Assembly (NCBI GenBank): GCA_025504975.1 | Contig: JANUWI010000001.1 | Span: 4,650,001-4,714,000 of the forward strand | Direction: 5' to 3' | Length of the DNA: 64,000 bases | Origin: Plenodomus lindquistii | Lineage: Eukaryota > Ascomycota > Dothideomycetes > Pleosporales > Leptosphaeriaceae | Notes under the pieces: generated by a model | Database searches by the model: none | What the model saw: only the letters and a program-made list of their open reading frames with translations | Told to the model about the DNA's origin: nothing | Shown: in pieces, positions 56,840 through 64,000 of the stretch | Position numbering within the stretch: position 1 is the first letter of the stretch | Layout: every line of letters begins with the position of its first letter | Translations under genes and position numbers: made by a program

Positions 56840-57889
56840 TCAGAAATCGACCAGATCATCGCCCCACTCTTCATCGCTCGGAACAGGGAAGTGAGACGAC
56901 GAAGGAAATTTATCAGGATGCTCGACCGACTCTGGATAGTAGTGTTCGCGCAACGTCTTTTTGGATGTCCCCGGAAGCTGAATAACAGCAGTAGAACTCA
57001 AGTCTGTATTCTCAGTAGTGTTGATCGCTTCGTCATAGTCTGCGATCGCGTTGTCGACATGTGCTTTGAGCTTGTCAATCTCCGACATGAAGGCACTGAA
57101 ACCCGGAGACGACTGGGACGCGGGGAAGCGAGAAGAATTTGTGGCGCCGTCTGAGTGTAGAGATTCAATGCGCATACCATGTTCGTGATTGGAGATTCCG
57201 CCCGCGCTCAGTTTAGGAAGGTCGGAGCTCTCGCTGAAAGAGTCGACATTATGGCGGGACCTGAAAGGCGTCTGGTACCCTGGATTTGAAGGACATCCGG
57301 TACGATCACCAAGTCGTGAACGCCTTCTCGGAGAGCGACCACGATCAGGGATATTTTCTTGTGCAGAGGTAAAGTGAACGGCTTTTGCTCCGTGCTGATT
57401 GGATCGCTCGTCTGAGAAACCACTTCTAGGAATATCTGAGCCACTGTCCGTAGAGATTGGAGTTGTGAAGGGCATTTGGTACAAACGGCCTACGGGATCG
57501 TCTACACTCTGCAGCCGATTGCGCTTGCGAGATGGCGATAAGTTGAGATTGGCGTTTGTAGGCTGGTGACCTGGAGGGGCAAGCTTGCGCATAATTGGAG
57601 TTTTCCCCATAGAGTCCAAATTGTCGGCAGCCTGGTCTACAGTATCCACATCGGCGGGCTTGACACGCAATGTGCGCAGTGTATGCCACAAGGTGCCGTC
57701 CAGCGCAAAGTACCAGATAGCGATTGCCAAGATGATCGTGAAGAGATGAGTGTAAGCTTGACCTTGCGGGTCCAGTAGCCACCACTCAAACACTGTACCG
57801 CGGAACAGCGCGCTGAAGAGTTCGGTGAGCCATGTGAGGAAGTTGTCGAACAAGATTTCGATCCAGATCGGATCTCGATAAACGGGCAT
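56840..57889 (-). CDS. Single-pass membrane protein of unknown function with disordered tail
   Basis: Single exon, 349 aa from the ATG at 57889 (MPVYRDPIWIEILFDNFLTW). The frame extends upstream without an ATG. An amphipathic/hydrophobic N-terminus (WLTELFSALFRGTVFEWWLLD) precedes a transmembrane helix (HLFTIILAIAIWYFALDGTLW, around 47-68). It is followed by a long Ser/Arg/Pro-rich tail with RSPRRRSRLGDR, and a short helix near DKLKAHVDNAIADYDEA. The C-terminus is acidic (PSDEEWGDDLVDF). This resembles fungal nuclear-pore or nuclear-envelope-associated proteins in general design, but no specific family is recognised. Function unknown. Confidence 0.65.
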   Translation of the reverse strand: MPVYRDPIWIEILFDNFLTWLTELFSALFRGTVFEWWLLDPQGQAYTHLFTIILAIAIWYFALDGTLWHTLRTLRVKPADVDTVDQAADNLDSMGKTPIMRKLAPPGHQPTNANLNLSPSRKRNRLQSVDDPVGRLYQMPFTTPISTDSGSDIPRSGFSDERSNQHGAKAVHFTSAQENIPDRGRSPRRRSRLGDRTGCPSNPGYQTPFRSRHNVDSFSESSDLPKLSAGGISNHEHGMRIESLHSDGATNSSRFPASQSSPGFSAFMSEIDKLKAHVDNAIADYDEAINTTENTDLSSTAVIQLPGTSKKTLREHYYPESVEHPDKFPSSSHFPVPSDEEWGDDLVDF

Positions 57890-58372
57890 TGTCCAGTGGA
57901 ATGGAGGCAACAGGGCCACTGATCTGCGGGTGGAGAGCTTGTCCAAAAGGCGGGGGTTGCTGGCTGCGGAACGAGTGTGGTCGAAGAACAACGTGTATTA
58001 TAGAGGATCCAAAAAACCTAATGGCACGTGCAGACTCAAGTGACCTGTGAACCTCTAATGGAATGTAGCAATCGGCTGGTCCGTTGGCATGGAGTCCCTT
58101 TCACTAAATAGGTGACCACGGGTGCAAACGAACGAACGACACCGGGGAGCCATCACGCCGATCATTTTCACGCGAAGCAGAATGATGCAAAAGTTGTAAT
58201 AATGTGAGAGCGAGAGGTGTTACGTGATTATGGATCTTGGAGTTGACTTGTTCGAGACATGGTGAAGGGTGACTTACCAGCAGCCTCGCTGATAGTGTGC
58301 AAGTCTTTCCTATGCTACGAAAACGTTCCAACTCGCCTACACACTCTCTTTGGCCAGCGTAGAATGTTCGAT
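57890..58372. other. Intergenic region
   Basis: 0.48 kb between two minus-strand frames. No recognised gene. Confidence 0.45.
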
Positions 58373-58639
58373 TCATGATGTCCATCTGGTTAGGACCTTG
58401 TCGATTTGCATTCCAGGTGGGTACTTCGATGACGTCTCCGGTTCGACAGGATGTGGTACTTGTATGGGACGCGGTGCTCGAACCCGCTTCTGCCGAACGC
58501 GCGAGGCGGAATTGAACGCAGCCCATATCGTAAAGAGACCGGAGCACGTGATGATTGAGACGACAAAGATAATGCCGTGGCCGTTGCACCATTCGATGAT
58601 GTGGGAGAGGACGTCAGAATCGCCGTAATGAGTACTCAT
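58373..58639 (-). CDS. Possible small single-pass membrane protein
   Basis: The ATG at 58639 opens 88 codons. An N-terminal short stretch (MSTHYGDSDVLSHIIEWCNG) precedes a clear transmembrane helix (IIFVVSIITCSGLFTIWAAF) and then a basic segment, ASRVRQKRVRAPRP, followed by Pro-rich sequence. The topology follows the positive-inside rule, which supports a real coding frame, but the gene is short and has no recognised family. An overlapping longer frame on the same strand (58104-58592) is less protein-like. A downstream exon cannot be ruled out. Confidence 0.4.
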   Translation of the reverse strand: MSTHYGDSDVLSHIIEWCNGHGIIFVVSIITCSGLFTIWAAFNSASRVRQKRVRAPRPIQVPHPVEPETSSKYPPGMQIDKVLTRWTS

Positions 58640-58992
58640 CGTTGAGGAAAACATGGATGAGAGAGTCATCATCTTCAGGCGCAGTGAATCCTTCGGTGGA
58701 GAGTCTGTCAGGCGCCGAATGATCCTGAGTTGGGTGGCCGCTGTGAGCGTAGTGGCTCAGGATACCTGGTAAGTTATTTATGAGAGAAAGACCTGTCCTC
58801 GGGTAGCCCATACCTTGGCAATGAATAATGACTTTCACCTTCCGAAAATGTCATGACGGTGCTAGTCTTATATTTTGTACCTGAAAGTCCGCGTTACTTC
58901 TTGTCCTTGTCGCCAGCCCTTTTGTTGTCCGGATAGACATACCCAATATCTGTTGTTTCCGCAAGGTAATTTGGAAGTTCGATGACCATATC
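58640..58992. other. Intergenic region
   Basis: 0.35 kb without a supported gene. Confidence 0.4.
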
Positions 58993-59778
58993 TCAGCGTC
59001 GCGACAACCGCGGATCCCGACTAGCTTCGTACGTGTTCGCAGCTGCAACCGTAGTACCACTATCCCTCCGCGACAGTCTCCCTCTATCTTCATGTTCACG
59101 TTCCTCTCGACGTTGCTGTGAGGCCTCACGTCCCCAAGATGGCCGTCTCGCGCCCCTGGCCGCGCCCATATATCCAAAGCTATTCCGCCTTGCTTGAAAA
59201 TCGATGTCTTCTTGCAACTCAACATCCCGTTGTTGCAACTGGATTGGCGCAGTAGGTTCGACTTGTGGCTGCGCAGTGAAAACCGGGACGTCCAAGGCAC
59301 CATAACGGTTCTTCAGGTCTTCAGAACCCAGAACAGCCTCTTGGCAGAAAGCATCCTCCTTCTGGACGTTACTCTGGACTTCATTCCATAGCTTTGCCAC
59401 ATCTTCATCTAGAGCGCAGTCTCGCGTGCCCTTTCTGAAAACTAGGTTCGGGCCGCCAATGGACAGGAAGACAGGCTCAACAGACGTCTCGTGGGGACAC
59501 CGGGGTTTCGTACCCTTCACATGTGTATATAGGCCAATTCCCTTGATCGACTTTGGCGCATTAGGCTTAGCTGGACGTTGGAGCTTGCCCAGCAATTCCG
59601 AATTCACACGTTTTCGAACCATGCTGACGCGCGCCTCTCGAAAGAGCGCGAAAGTATGTTGCGCTTGCTCATTATTGCGGGCTTTCTCGATTTGCTTTGC
59701 TTTGTCTTTTCGCTCCTGACGCATACGAGCTACGTCTGGCGGGAGGTTTGAGTCGTCATAGTTGGTAGCGCGGTCCAT
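58993..59778 (-). CDS. Charged, helical protein of unknown function
   Basis: Single exon, 261 aa from the ATG at 59778 (MDRATNYDDSNLPPDVARM). The first third is strongly helical and basic (RQERKDKAKQIEKARNNEQAQ), a likely coiled coil. It is followed by a Pro/Lys segment (KLQRPAKPNAPKSIKGIGLY). The middle includes LFREARVSMVRKRVNSELLG and VAKLWNEVQSNVQKEDAF. The C-terminal 80 residues are Arg/Glu/Ser-rich (RRPSWGREASQQRREER) and disordered. No targeting signal or transmembrane helix is seen. I do not recognise a family. It is divergent from the mitochondrial SDR gene, with 389 bp between their start codons. Confidence 0.6.
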   Translation of the reverse strand: MDRATNYDDSNLPPDVARMRQERKDKAKQIEKARNNEQAQHTFALFREARVSMVRKRVNSELLGKLQRPAKPNAPKSIKGIGLYTHVKGTKPRCPHETSVEPVFLSIGGPNLVFRKGTRDCALDEDVAKLWNEVQSNVQKEDAFCQEAVLGSEDLKNRYGALDVPVFTAQPQVEPTAPIQLQQRDVELQEDIDFQARRNSFGYMGAARGARRPSWGREASQQRREEREHEDRGRLSRRDSGTTVAAANTYEASRDPRLSRR

Positions 59779-60167
59779 GTGAATTCTACGCTTTTCGAAC
59801 GATCGGAGATGGACGACAATATGTGGACAGTCTGTTTAACGCTAGACTAGTGCTCGCGACGTGTAAGTGAAGGTTTGATCACGAGACCGCGTACAGAAGG
59901 CGCGTCCACTAGCGCCACGCTAGCCAAAAGCCAATCCACAACAAGTCAAGCCGCATCCAGACGTTCAACGCGTCATGGTGGCCGCCTCTTTAGACCCCAA
60001 GTTCAGGAACACAGGGCACGTTCAGAATGCTGACATCAAGAGTAATTCGCATTGGGTGGGAGCGTTACCCTCACAGACGTCACGGTACATTGCTAGACCG
60101 GTAGGATCGCACCTATAGAGAGCGTTGATGTCTGTCCGCACAAATATGCTTGCGGCAACATCGAACC
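59779..60167. other. Divergent promoter between the charged protein and the mitochondrial SDR
   Basis: A 389-bp region shared by two outward-reading genes. No coding sequence or notable repeat is seen. Confidence 0.5.
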
Positions 60168-61412
60168 ATGCAGTCCTCTTCGAGAATATTTAGATCTGCC
60201 TTGTCTGTTCGTGCAAACTGCGTTCGTCCATCTTCCCTACGCGTTGTGACGTCTCTCCCACAAGTCTCCGCTCGACCCTACGCCTCTACAAACGACAGCA
60301 ACAACAACAACAACCCCAACAACAACACAGACAGACTCAAAGGCCCCGTCACCACCTCGCCCAACATGCTCCAATCCGTCAAAAACACAATCGCCGAAAA
60401 CCTCGGCGCAACCTACATCCCCTCCTCCCACACCCTCGCCCCATCAGACCAACGCTTCTCCCTAGAAGAAGTCCCCGACCTCAGCGGCAAAGTCGCCGTC
60501 GTAACCGGCGGCTCCGAAGGCATAGGCTACGGCTGCACCCACACGCTGCTCACACACAACATCTCCAAACTCTTCATCATCTCCCAGCGCCGCGACATAG
60601 TTGAAGACGCGCTCTCCGCCATCAGCGCCGAGTTAGGTGCAGAGACAGCAAAGCGCGTAGTATGGATGCAATGCGATCTAAGCGACTGGGAAGACACAGG
60701 CCGCACGGCTTTTGAAATCGCAAAACAAACGGATAGACTGGATATTTTGATCAACAACGCCGGTCGTGGCATAATGACGTACCAATTAGCTAAGAACGGG
60801 GTGGATTTACACATGGCGACCAACCACTTTGGCCACGTGGTGTTGACATCGCATTTACTCCCCTTACTCAAAACCACGGCGGAGAAAGGGGACAAAGTCA
60901 GGATCGTGCAGCTTGGTTCGAATTTGCACGAGCAGGCGCCCAAGGAGACGCAGTTTCGGGATCTCGAGGAGTTGAATACGGATTTTGGGCCGCAGCCGCA
61001 GTATGGGAGGTCCAAGCTTGCGGCGATTCTTTATGCAAAGTATCTTCATCGGCACTTGCATGCTGAGCATCCGAATATCTTGTCGAATGCTGTTCATCCT
61101 GGTATTGTGGAGACCAGGCAGTCTACTGAACATATTCATGAGGCGTTTCCGTTGCTTGGGTATGGTATGTCAGTGGCGGCGCAGCCGTTCAAGAAGACGC
61201 AGTTTGAGGGCGCTGTGAGTGCCATGTTTGCGGCGACCAAAACCGAGAGCAGTGGCGAGTATGTGTGTCCGCCTGCAATTGTGGAGCCAGGGAGTGAGAA
61301 GGCGAGGGATGATGAGTTGGGAGAGAGATTGATGGAGTTGACAGTCAGAGTGGTGAGGGAGAAGACAAAATCTCAGAGCGTAGACAAGGGATGTTCTTTC
61401 GCACTGTCGTAA
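60168..61412 (+). CDS. Short-chain dehydrogenase with mitochondrial-type presequence
   Basis: Single exon, 414 aa from the ATG at 60168 (MQSSSRIFRSALSVRANC). An Arg/Ser-rich, acid-free N-terminus of about 40 residues fits mitochondrial import. A poly-Asn tract (about residues 44-53) encoded by an AAC microsatellite follows. SDR motifs: TGGSEGIG (113-120), INNAG (195-199), Ser251 in QLGSNLHEQ, and Tyr279/Lys283 in YGRSKLAAI, then HPGIVETR. The last 60 residues lie outside the core. The closest general type is the fungal retinol-dehydrogenase-like SDR group that resembles dehydrogenase/reductase SDR family members; the substrate is unknown. The NNP linker is specific to this gene and probably length-variable. 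Confidence 0.85.
   Translation: MQSSSRIFRSALSVRANCVRPSSLRVVTSLPQVSARPYASTNDSNNNNNPNNNTDRLKGPVTTSPNMLQSVKNTIAENLGATYIPSSHTLAPSDQRFSLEEVPDLSGKVAVVTGGSEGIGYGCTHTLLTHNISKLFIISQRRDIVEDALSAISAELGAETAKRVVWMQCDLSDWEDTGRTAFEIAKQTDRLDILINNAGRGIMTYQLAKNGVDLHMATNHFGHVVLTSHLLPLLKTTAEKGDKVRIVQLGSNLHEQAPKETQFRDLEELNTDFGPQPQYGRSKLAAILYAKYLHRHLHAEHPNILSNAVHPGIVETRQSTEHIHEAFPLLGYGMSVAAQPFKKTQFEGAVSAMFAATKTESSGEYVCPPAIVEPGSEKARDDELGERLMELTVRVVREKTKSQSVDKGCSFALS
60297..60330. repeat. AAC-rich microsatellite encoding poly-Asn
   Basis: AAC repeats interrupted by one CCC codon inside the mitochondrial SDR coding sequence. They encode a run of Asn with one Pro between the presequence and the dehydrogenase domain. 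Confidence 0.85.
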
Positions 61413-61637
61413 GTAGTGTCAGCTGCGGATAAGCGAAGCTCTAGGGGGGTCGAAGATAGCCAATGAGCAATCATGATATCCATGTCTCTTTTCGCAGAGT
61501 GTCATGATTATTATCCCAATTCCCGCTACAATCGCTTCAAGGATCAAAGAATCAGTACGAGAACGAGAAGAAAGACCGAAACGATTCGTCTTGATACACC
61601 AGGCAAGGCCAAAAGAAACCCAAGCCTGACCAACCCC

Positions 61638-64000
61638 TCACATCATGCCTTCCATTCCCATAGGCGCCGAAAACCCACTCAAGCCCTCTCCCGCACTCGT
61701 CAACCTCGCACACAAACTCAAGAAAACTACCGTTTCCGTCGCAGCCAGGTAATTTAGCGTATCCAGCAAAATCTTAAGATGCCGTGTGAAATTATCCTCG
61801 TAGATGGCGAGCATGTCGAACATCTTGTCCACGCGTTGTGGGTCGTATACGAATTGTGTAGCTTGCCGATGATTGACCGATGAACCGGGGTTGGTACCAG
61901 CTCTTGTTGATGCGTTGGGTTTGGATTTGGGATCGGGAGGTGGTGGTTTGAAGGCGGCATTTACTTCGGCGACGAGGTCGGGGTCGCCAGTGATGAGGTA
62001 GCGGGATAAGGAGTGGGTGAATTGGGCGAAAAGGGTACATGTTGACATGATCTTGTTGTTGATCTGAATATCATTAGTATTGATTTCATCATCTGGGTGC
62101 ATGCATGGGCATCTTACCTTGAGCAGCTTACTGTTGGTAAGCATACACTCTTTCAAGCAAGTCGCAAGAAAGTCAACATGATCCTGCATCAGCTCATCCA
62201 CCGTTTGCTTGACTTGTGGTCCGCCACTATCATCTTCATGTGCCCTTGCTTTGCCTCTTGACTCTGGCTTGCGTTCGTCGCTCAGTCGAGACATCAGTGA
62301 TGCCCAGTTCGGCTCAATAACTTCCGATGTGCAGTAGTAGGTGAGCTGCTGTACGAACACCAACATTCGAGCTCGAAGTGTCCATGCTTTCCGCTTCCAG
62401 AGCTCGATGCGTGGATTTCTTGATCGATGTTTCCATGCTGCGTTCTTGCCCTGCTCGCCCCACGATTTGGCCAGGTCCATTTCCAAGTGCTTCAAGCTGA
62501 GTATGAAGCGAAAGAGCAGTTGGTATCTGGTCAAAGTAACCCGACTGACCACTAGTGAGAGCGGGAACGGCATTGCATAGTCAAATACTAATGCTTGGTA
62601 TCCTGTGATCTTGTCGTCGTTCGTTATTTGCGTGGTGTTGGCAGGGGTGTAGTTTGATATGGTCGCAGCAGCAGCATCTTGATCGAGACCTTGTACATTC
62701 ACAATCTTCATAAGCCAGTTCGTTAGCCCTGTGTCGTTGATCTGGACCTTGATGTCTTCCTTGTAAGGATCTTCCACTGCCACTGAGCCCGAATGCCGTG
62801 TCGCAAGATCCAGGAGAGACTGTAATTTACCAACGTTGACCTGCTTCGCTGGTTTCTTGAGTTCCATCTCACTCATCTCCAAGAAGTAGGTAAAGAAGTC
62901 GGATCGATCAAGGAAGAAGTAGTGTTTGAGTGATCGTAAGCGCGCAGGAAGTTGATGTGTTGTAAGTAACAGGTTGAGAAGTGAAGTATTTGCGTATGCG
63001 TATGCTGAATTGACATTATCAAGAAAGCGCGGATCATCGAAGCTTGTTGGTGCATCCTGTACGCTCTTGCTGACATCGACTCCTCCACATTCGCGTACAA
63101 CATTGAGGTATTTTCCTGCCAGCAGAACCTTGTCTTTGACCGCCTCGAGTTGCGGTGGTACCAATGCATCTCGAACGGTATATCGCTTTTCCCAATACTC
63201 GTCGGTGTAGTCGTCTTCCAGCTTCTCGCGTTTTATGCTCTGCTGCTCCTTGATCAGAAACTCGGCATGTGGATCTTTGATTCCGCCGTGATGCAGCCAC
63301 TCGTTCAGCATGGCCATGTACGGTCTGCTGGCTTCTCGTAACAAAGTCGTGAGTAATGTTCGTGCCGCAGGATCTCCAGACATTGATGACAGCCGTTTCG
63401 TTATCAGCCCTAGTGAGCTGCCGCCCTTGCATAATTTCTTGATTGTGTGGCCTCCTTCTCGTAACGACTCGAGGATGTTTTCAAAGTCGTTGCTGTCGTC
63501 AGCCTCGTCCTCGTCCTTTTCGTCTTCCAGGATGTCGTTGGCCTTCAAGAGCTCGATTCCTGTGGTGTAGAGTTGAAAGAGCATGTGGCTTGTTTGTTTG
63601 GTGTGGAGATTGAGTACGTGGAGCGTGAATGAGTCGTTGGTCAAGAGCTGGTGTTCTAACTGTGCGACCAGGGTGAGGTAGTCTTTGAGCAGCCGTCGCA
63701 CAGCAGCGCAGAGGGCATGGTTGACCGCACCATACTGTTCGCGACTGAGCACTTCTACACAAGCCTCGACAGCGATGTAGTGAGTCGCAGTCTTCAGCAT
63801 GGACTTTGTCAGATCCCTTAGACTGGGATCCAGACCAGGCATGATTCGGAACTGCGGCCCGACCAGTCTGTCCTTCTCTTCATGTGGATTGTACGATGCG
63901 CTGAAGCGGATGTATTGTCCCTCGAAGCCCATGAATACAAACAGCAGGTCTTCCAGTATCGCCTTCTCCTGCGCGTCCAGTGACAGTTGGGCGAGAGGTG
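61638..64000 (-). CDS. Gamma-tubulin complex component 2 (Spc97/GCP2 family), 5' truncated by window edge
   Basis: Exon 62118-64000 continues beyond the window, and a 54-bp intron (62064-62117, GTAAGA...TTCAG) precedes the last exon 61638-62063. About 769 codons are visible. The upstream edge still reads LAQLSLDAQEKAILEDLLFV, followed by MGFEGQYIRF, the classic N-terminal GRIP1 start of GCP2. Later blocks include TLLREASRPYMAMLNEWLHHGGIKDPHAEF, YWEKRYTVRD, LKHYFFLDRSDFFTYFLEMSEMELKKPAKQVN and FDYAMPFPLSLVVSRVTLTRYQLLFRFIL. All are highly conserved in GCP2/Spc97. The protein acts in the gamma-tubulin small complex that nucleates microtubules at spindle pole bodies. The intron is in frame and lacks a stop, so retention would insert 18 residues. 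Confidence 0.93.
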   Translation of the reverse strand, partial: PLAQLSLDAQEKAILEDLLFVFMGFEGQYIRFSASYNPHEEKDRLVGPQFRIMPGLDPSLRDLTKSMLKTATHYIAVEACVEVLSREQYGAVNHALCAAVRRLLKDYLTLVAQLEHQLLTNDSFTLHVLNLHTKQTSHMLFQLYTTGIELLKANDILEDEKDEDEADDSNDFENILESLREGGHTIKKLCKGGSSLGLITKRLSSMSGDPAARTLLTTLLREASRPYMAMLNEWLHHGGIKDPHAEFLIKEQQSIKREKLEDDYTDEYWEKRYTVRDALVPPQLEAVKDKVLLAGKYLNVVRECGGVDVSKSVQDAPTSFDDPRFLDNVNSAYAYANTSLLNLLLTTHQLPARLRSLKHYFFLDRSDFFTYFLEMSEMELKKPAKQVNVGKLQSLLDLATRHSGSVAVEDPYKEDIKVQINDTGLTNWLMKIVNVQGLDQDAAAATISNYTPANTTQITNDDKITGYQALVFDYAMPFPLSLVVSRVTLTRYQLLFRFILSLKHLEMDLAKSWGEQGKNAAWKHRSRNPRIELWKRKAWTLRARMLVFVQQLTYYCTSEVIEPNWASLMSRLSDERKPESRGKARAHEDDSGGPQVKQTVDELMQDHVDFLATCLKECMLTNSKLLKVRCPCMHPDDEINTNDIQINNKIMSTCTLFAQFTHSLSRYLITGDPDLVAEVNAAFKPPPPDPKSKPNASTRAGTNPGSSVNHRQATQFVYDPQRVDKMFDMLAIYEDNFTRHLKILLDTLNYLAATETVVFLSLCARLTSAGEGLSGFSAPMGMEGMM

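Noticed and set aside
58440..58500. A possible tRNA T-loop (GGGTTCGAGCACC on the minus strand)
   Set aside because: No matching acceptor stem, D-arm or anticodon arm could be found around it, and it falls inside a small reading frame.
1..64000. CRISPR arrays, bacterial operons, riboswitches or ribosomal RNA
   Set aside because: None was seen. Gene structure with spliceosomal introns shows this is eukaryotic nuclear DNA.

Overview
The window is nuclear DNA from a filamentous ascomycete, Pezizomycotina, most probably a Dothideomycete of the Pleosporales type. This rests on short GT-AG introns (mostly 45-65 bp), about 2 kb gene spacing on both strands, and families typical of these fungi: LOG-type lyase, SRPK-like kinase, AIM9, YHM2 and a GPI-anchored yapsin-like protease. 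The species call is inference. All gene models were built by eye from splice signals, phase and family similarity. Spliced coding lengths were checked to be multiples of three.

Layout. 0-10 kb: the end of a GH43-like glycosidase, a CocE/NonD-type hydrolase, a short-chain dehydrogenase, a broken MYND-finger gene, a small two-exon protein, an SRPK-like kinase and a frameshifted ankyrin-like gene. This is the accessory-looking part, and it holds a hairpin repeat with transition-biased arm differences. 10-33 kb: housekeeping genes, namely TRAPP II subunit Trs130, clamp-loader subunit RFC4, a GPI aspartic protease, a single-pass membrane protein, a CRT10-like protein, mitochondrial carrier YHM2, citrate synthase, a Seb1/Nrd1-type RNA-binding protein and a LOG-family enzyme. 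33-45.5 kb: a CLPTM1-family protein, a MAPEG-like membrane protein, an intact MYND protein, a long-chain acyl-CoA synthetase, a disordered coiled-coil protein and a four-exon secreted GPI protein. 45.5-49.7 kb: gene-poor, with only a decayed alpha/beta-hydrolase. 49.7-64 kb: a cytochrome-b5 sphingolipid desaturase, an AIM9-like phosphotransferase, a monocarboxylate-type MFS transporter, three unrecognised proteins, a mitochondrial SDR and a gamma-tubulin complex protein (GCP2) that runs off the end.

Links between genes. Citrate synthase and the citrate/2-oxoglutarate carrier YHM2 are neighbours on the same strand, so the enzyme that makes mitochondrial citrate lies next to the carrier that exports it. 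The RFC4 promoter has three ACGCG elements, as expected for an S-phase replication gene.

The most unusual locus is 44640-45524. It encodes a predicted GPI protein whose internal exons are symmetric phase-2 cassettes. A Cys/His module (C-x2-HGDHW-x-CP) is divided across each of its three introns inside the Trp codon, with acidic-histidine linkers between modules. It looks like a modular extracellular metal-binding protein and is the best candidate here for an undescribed system.
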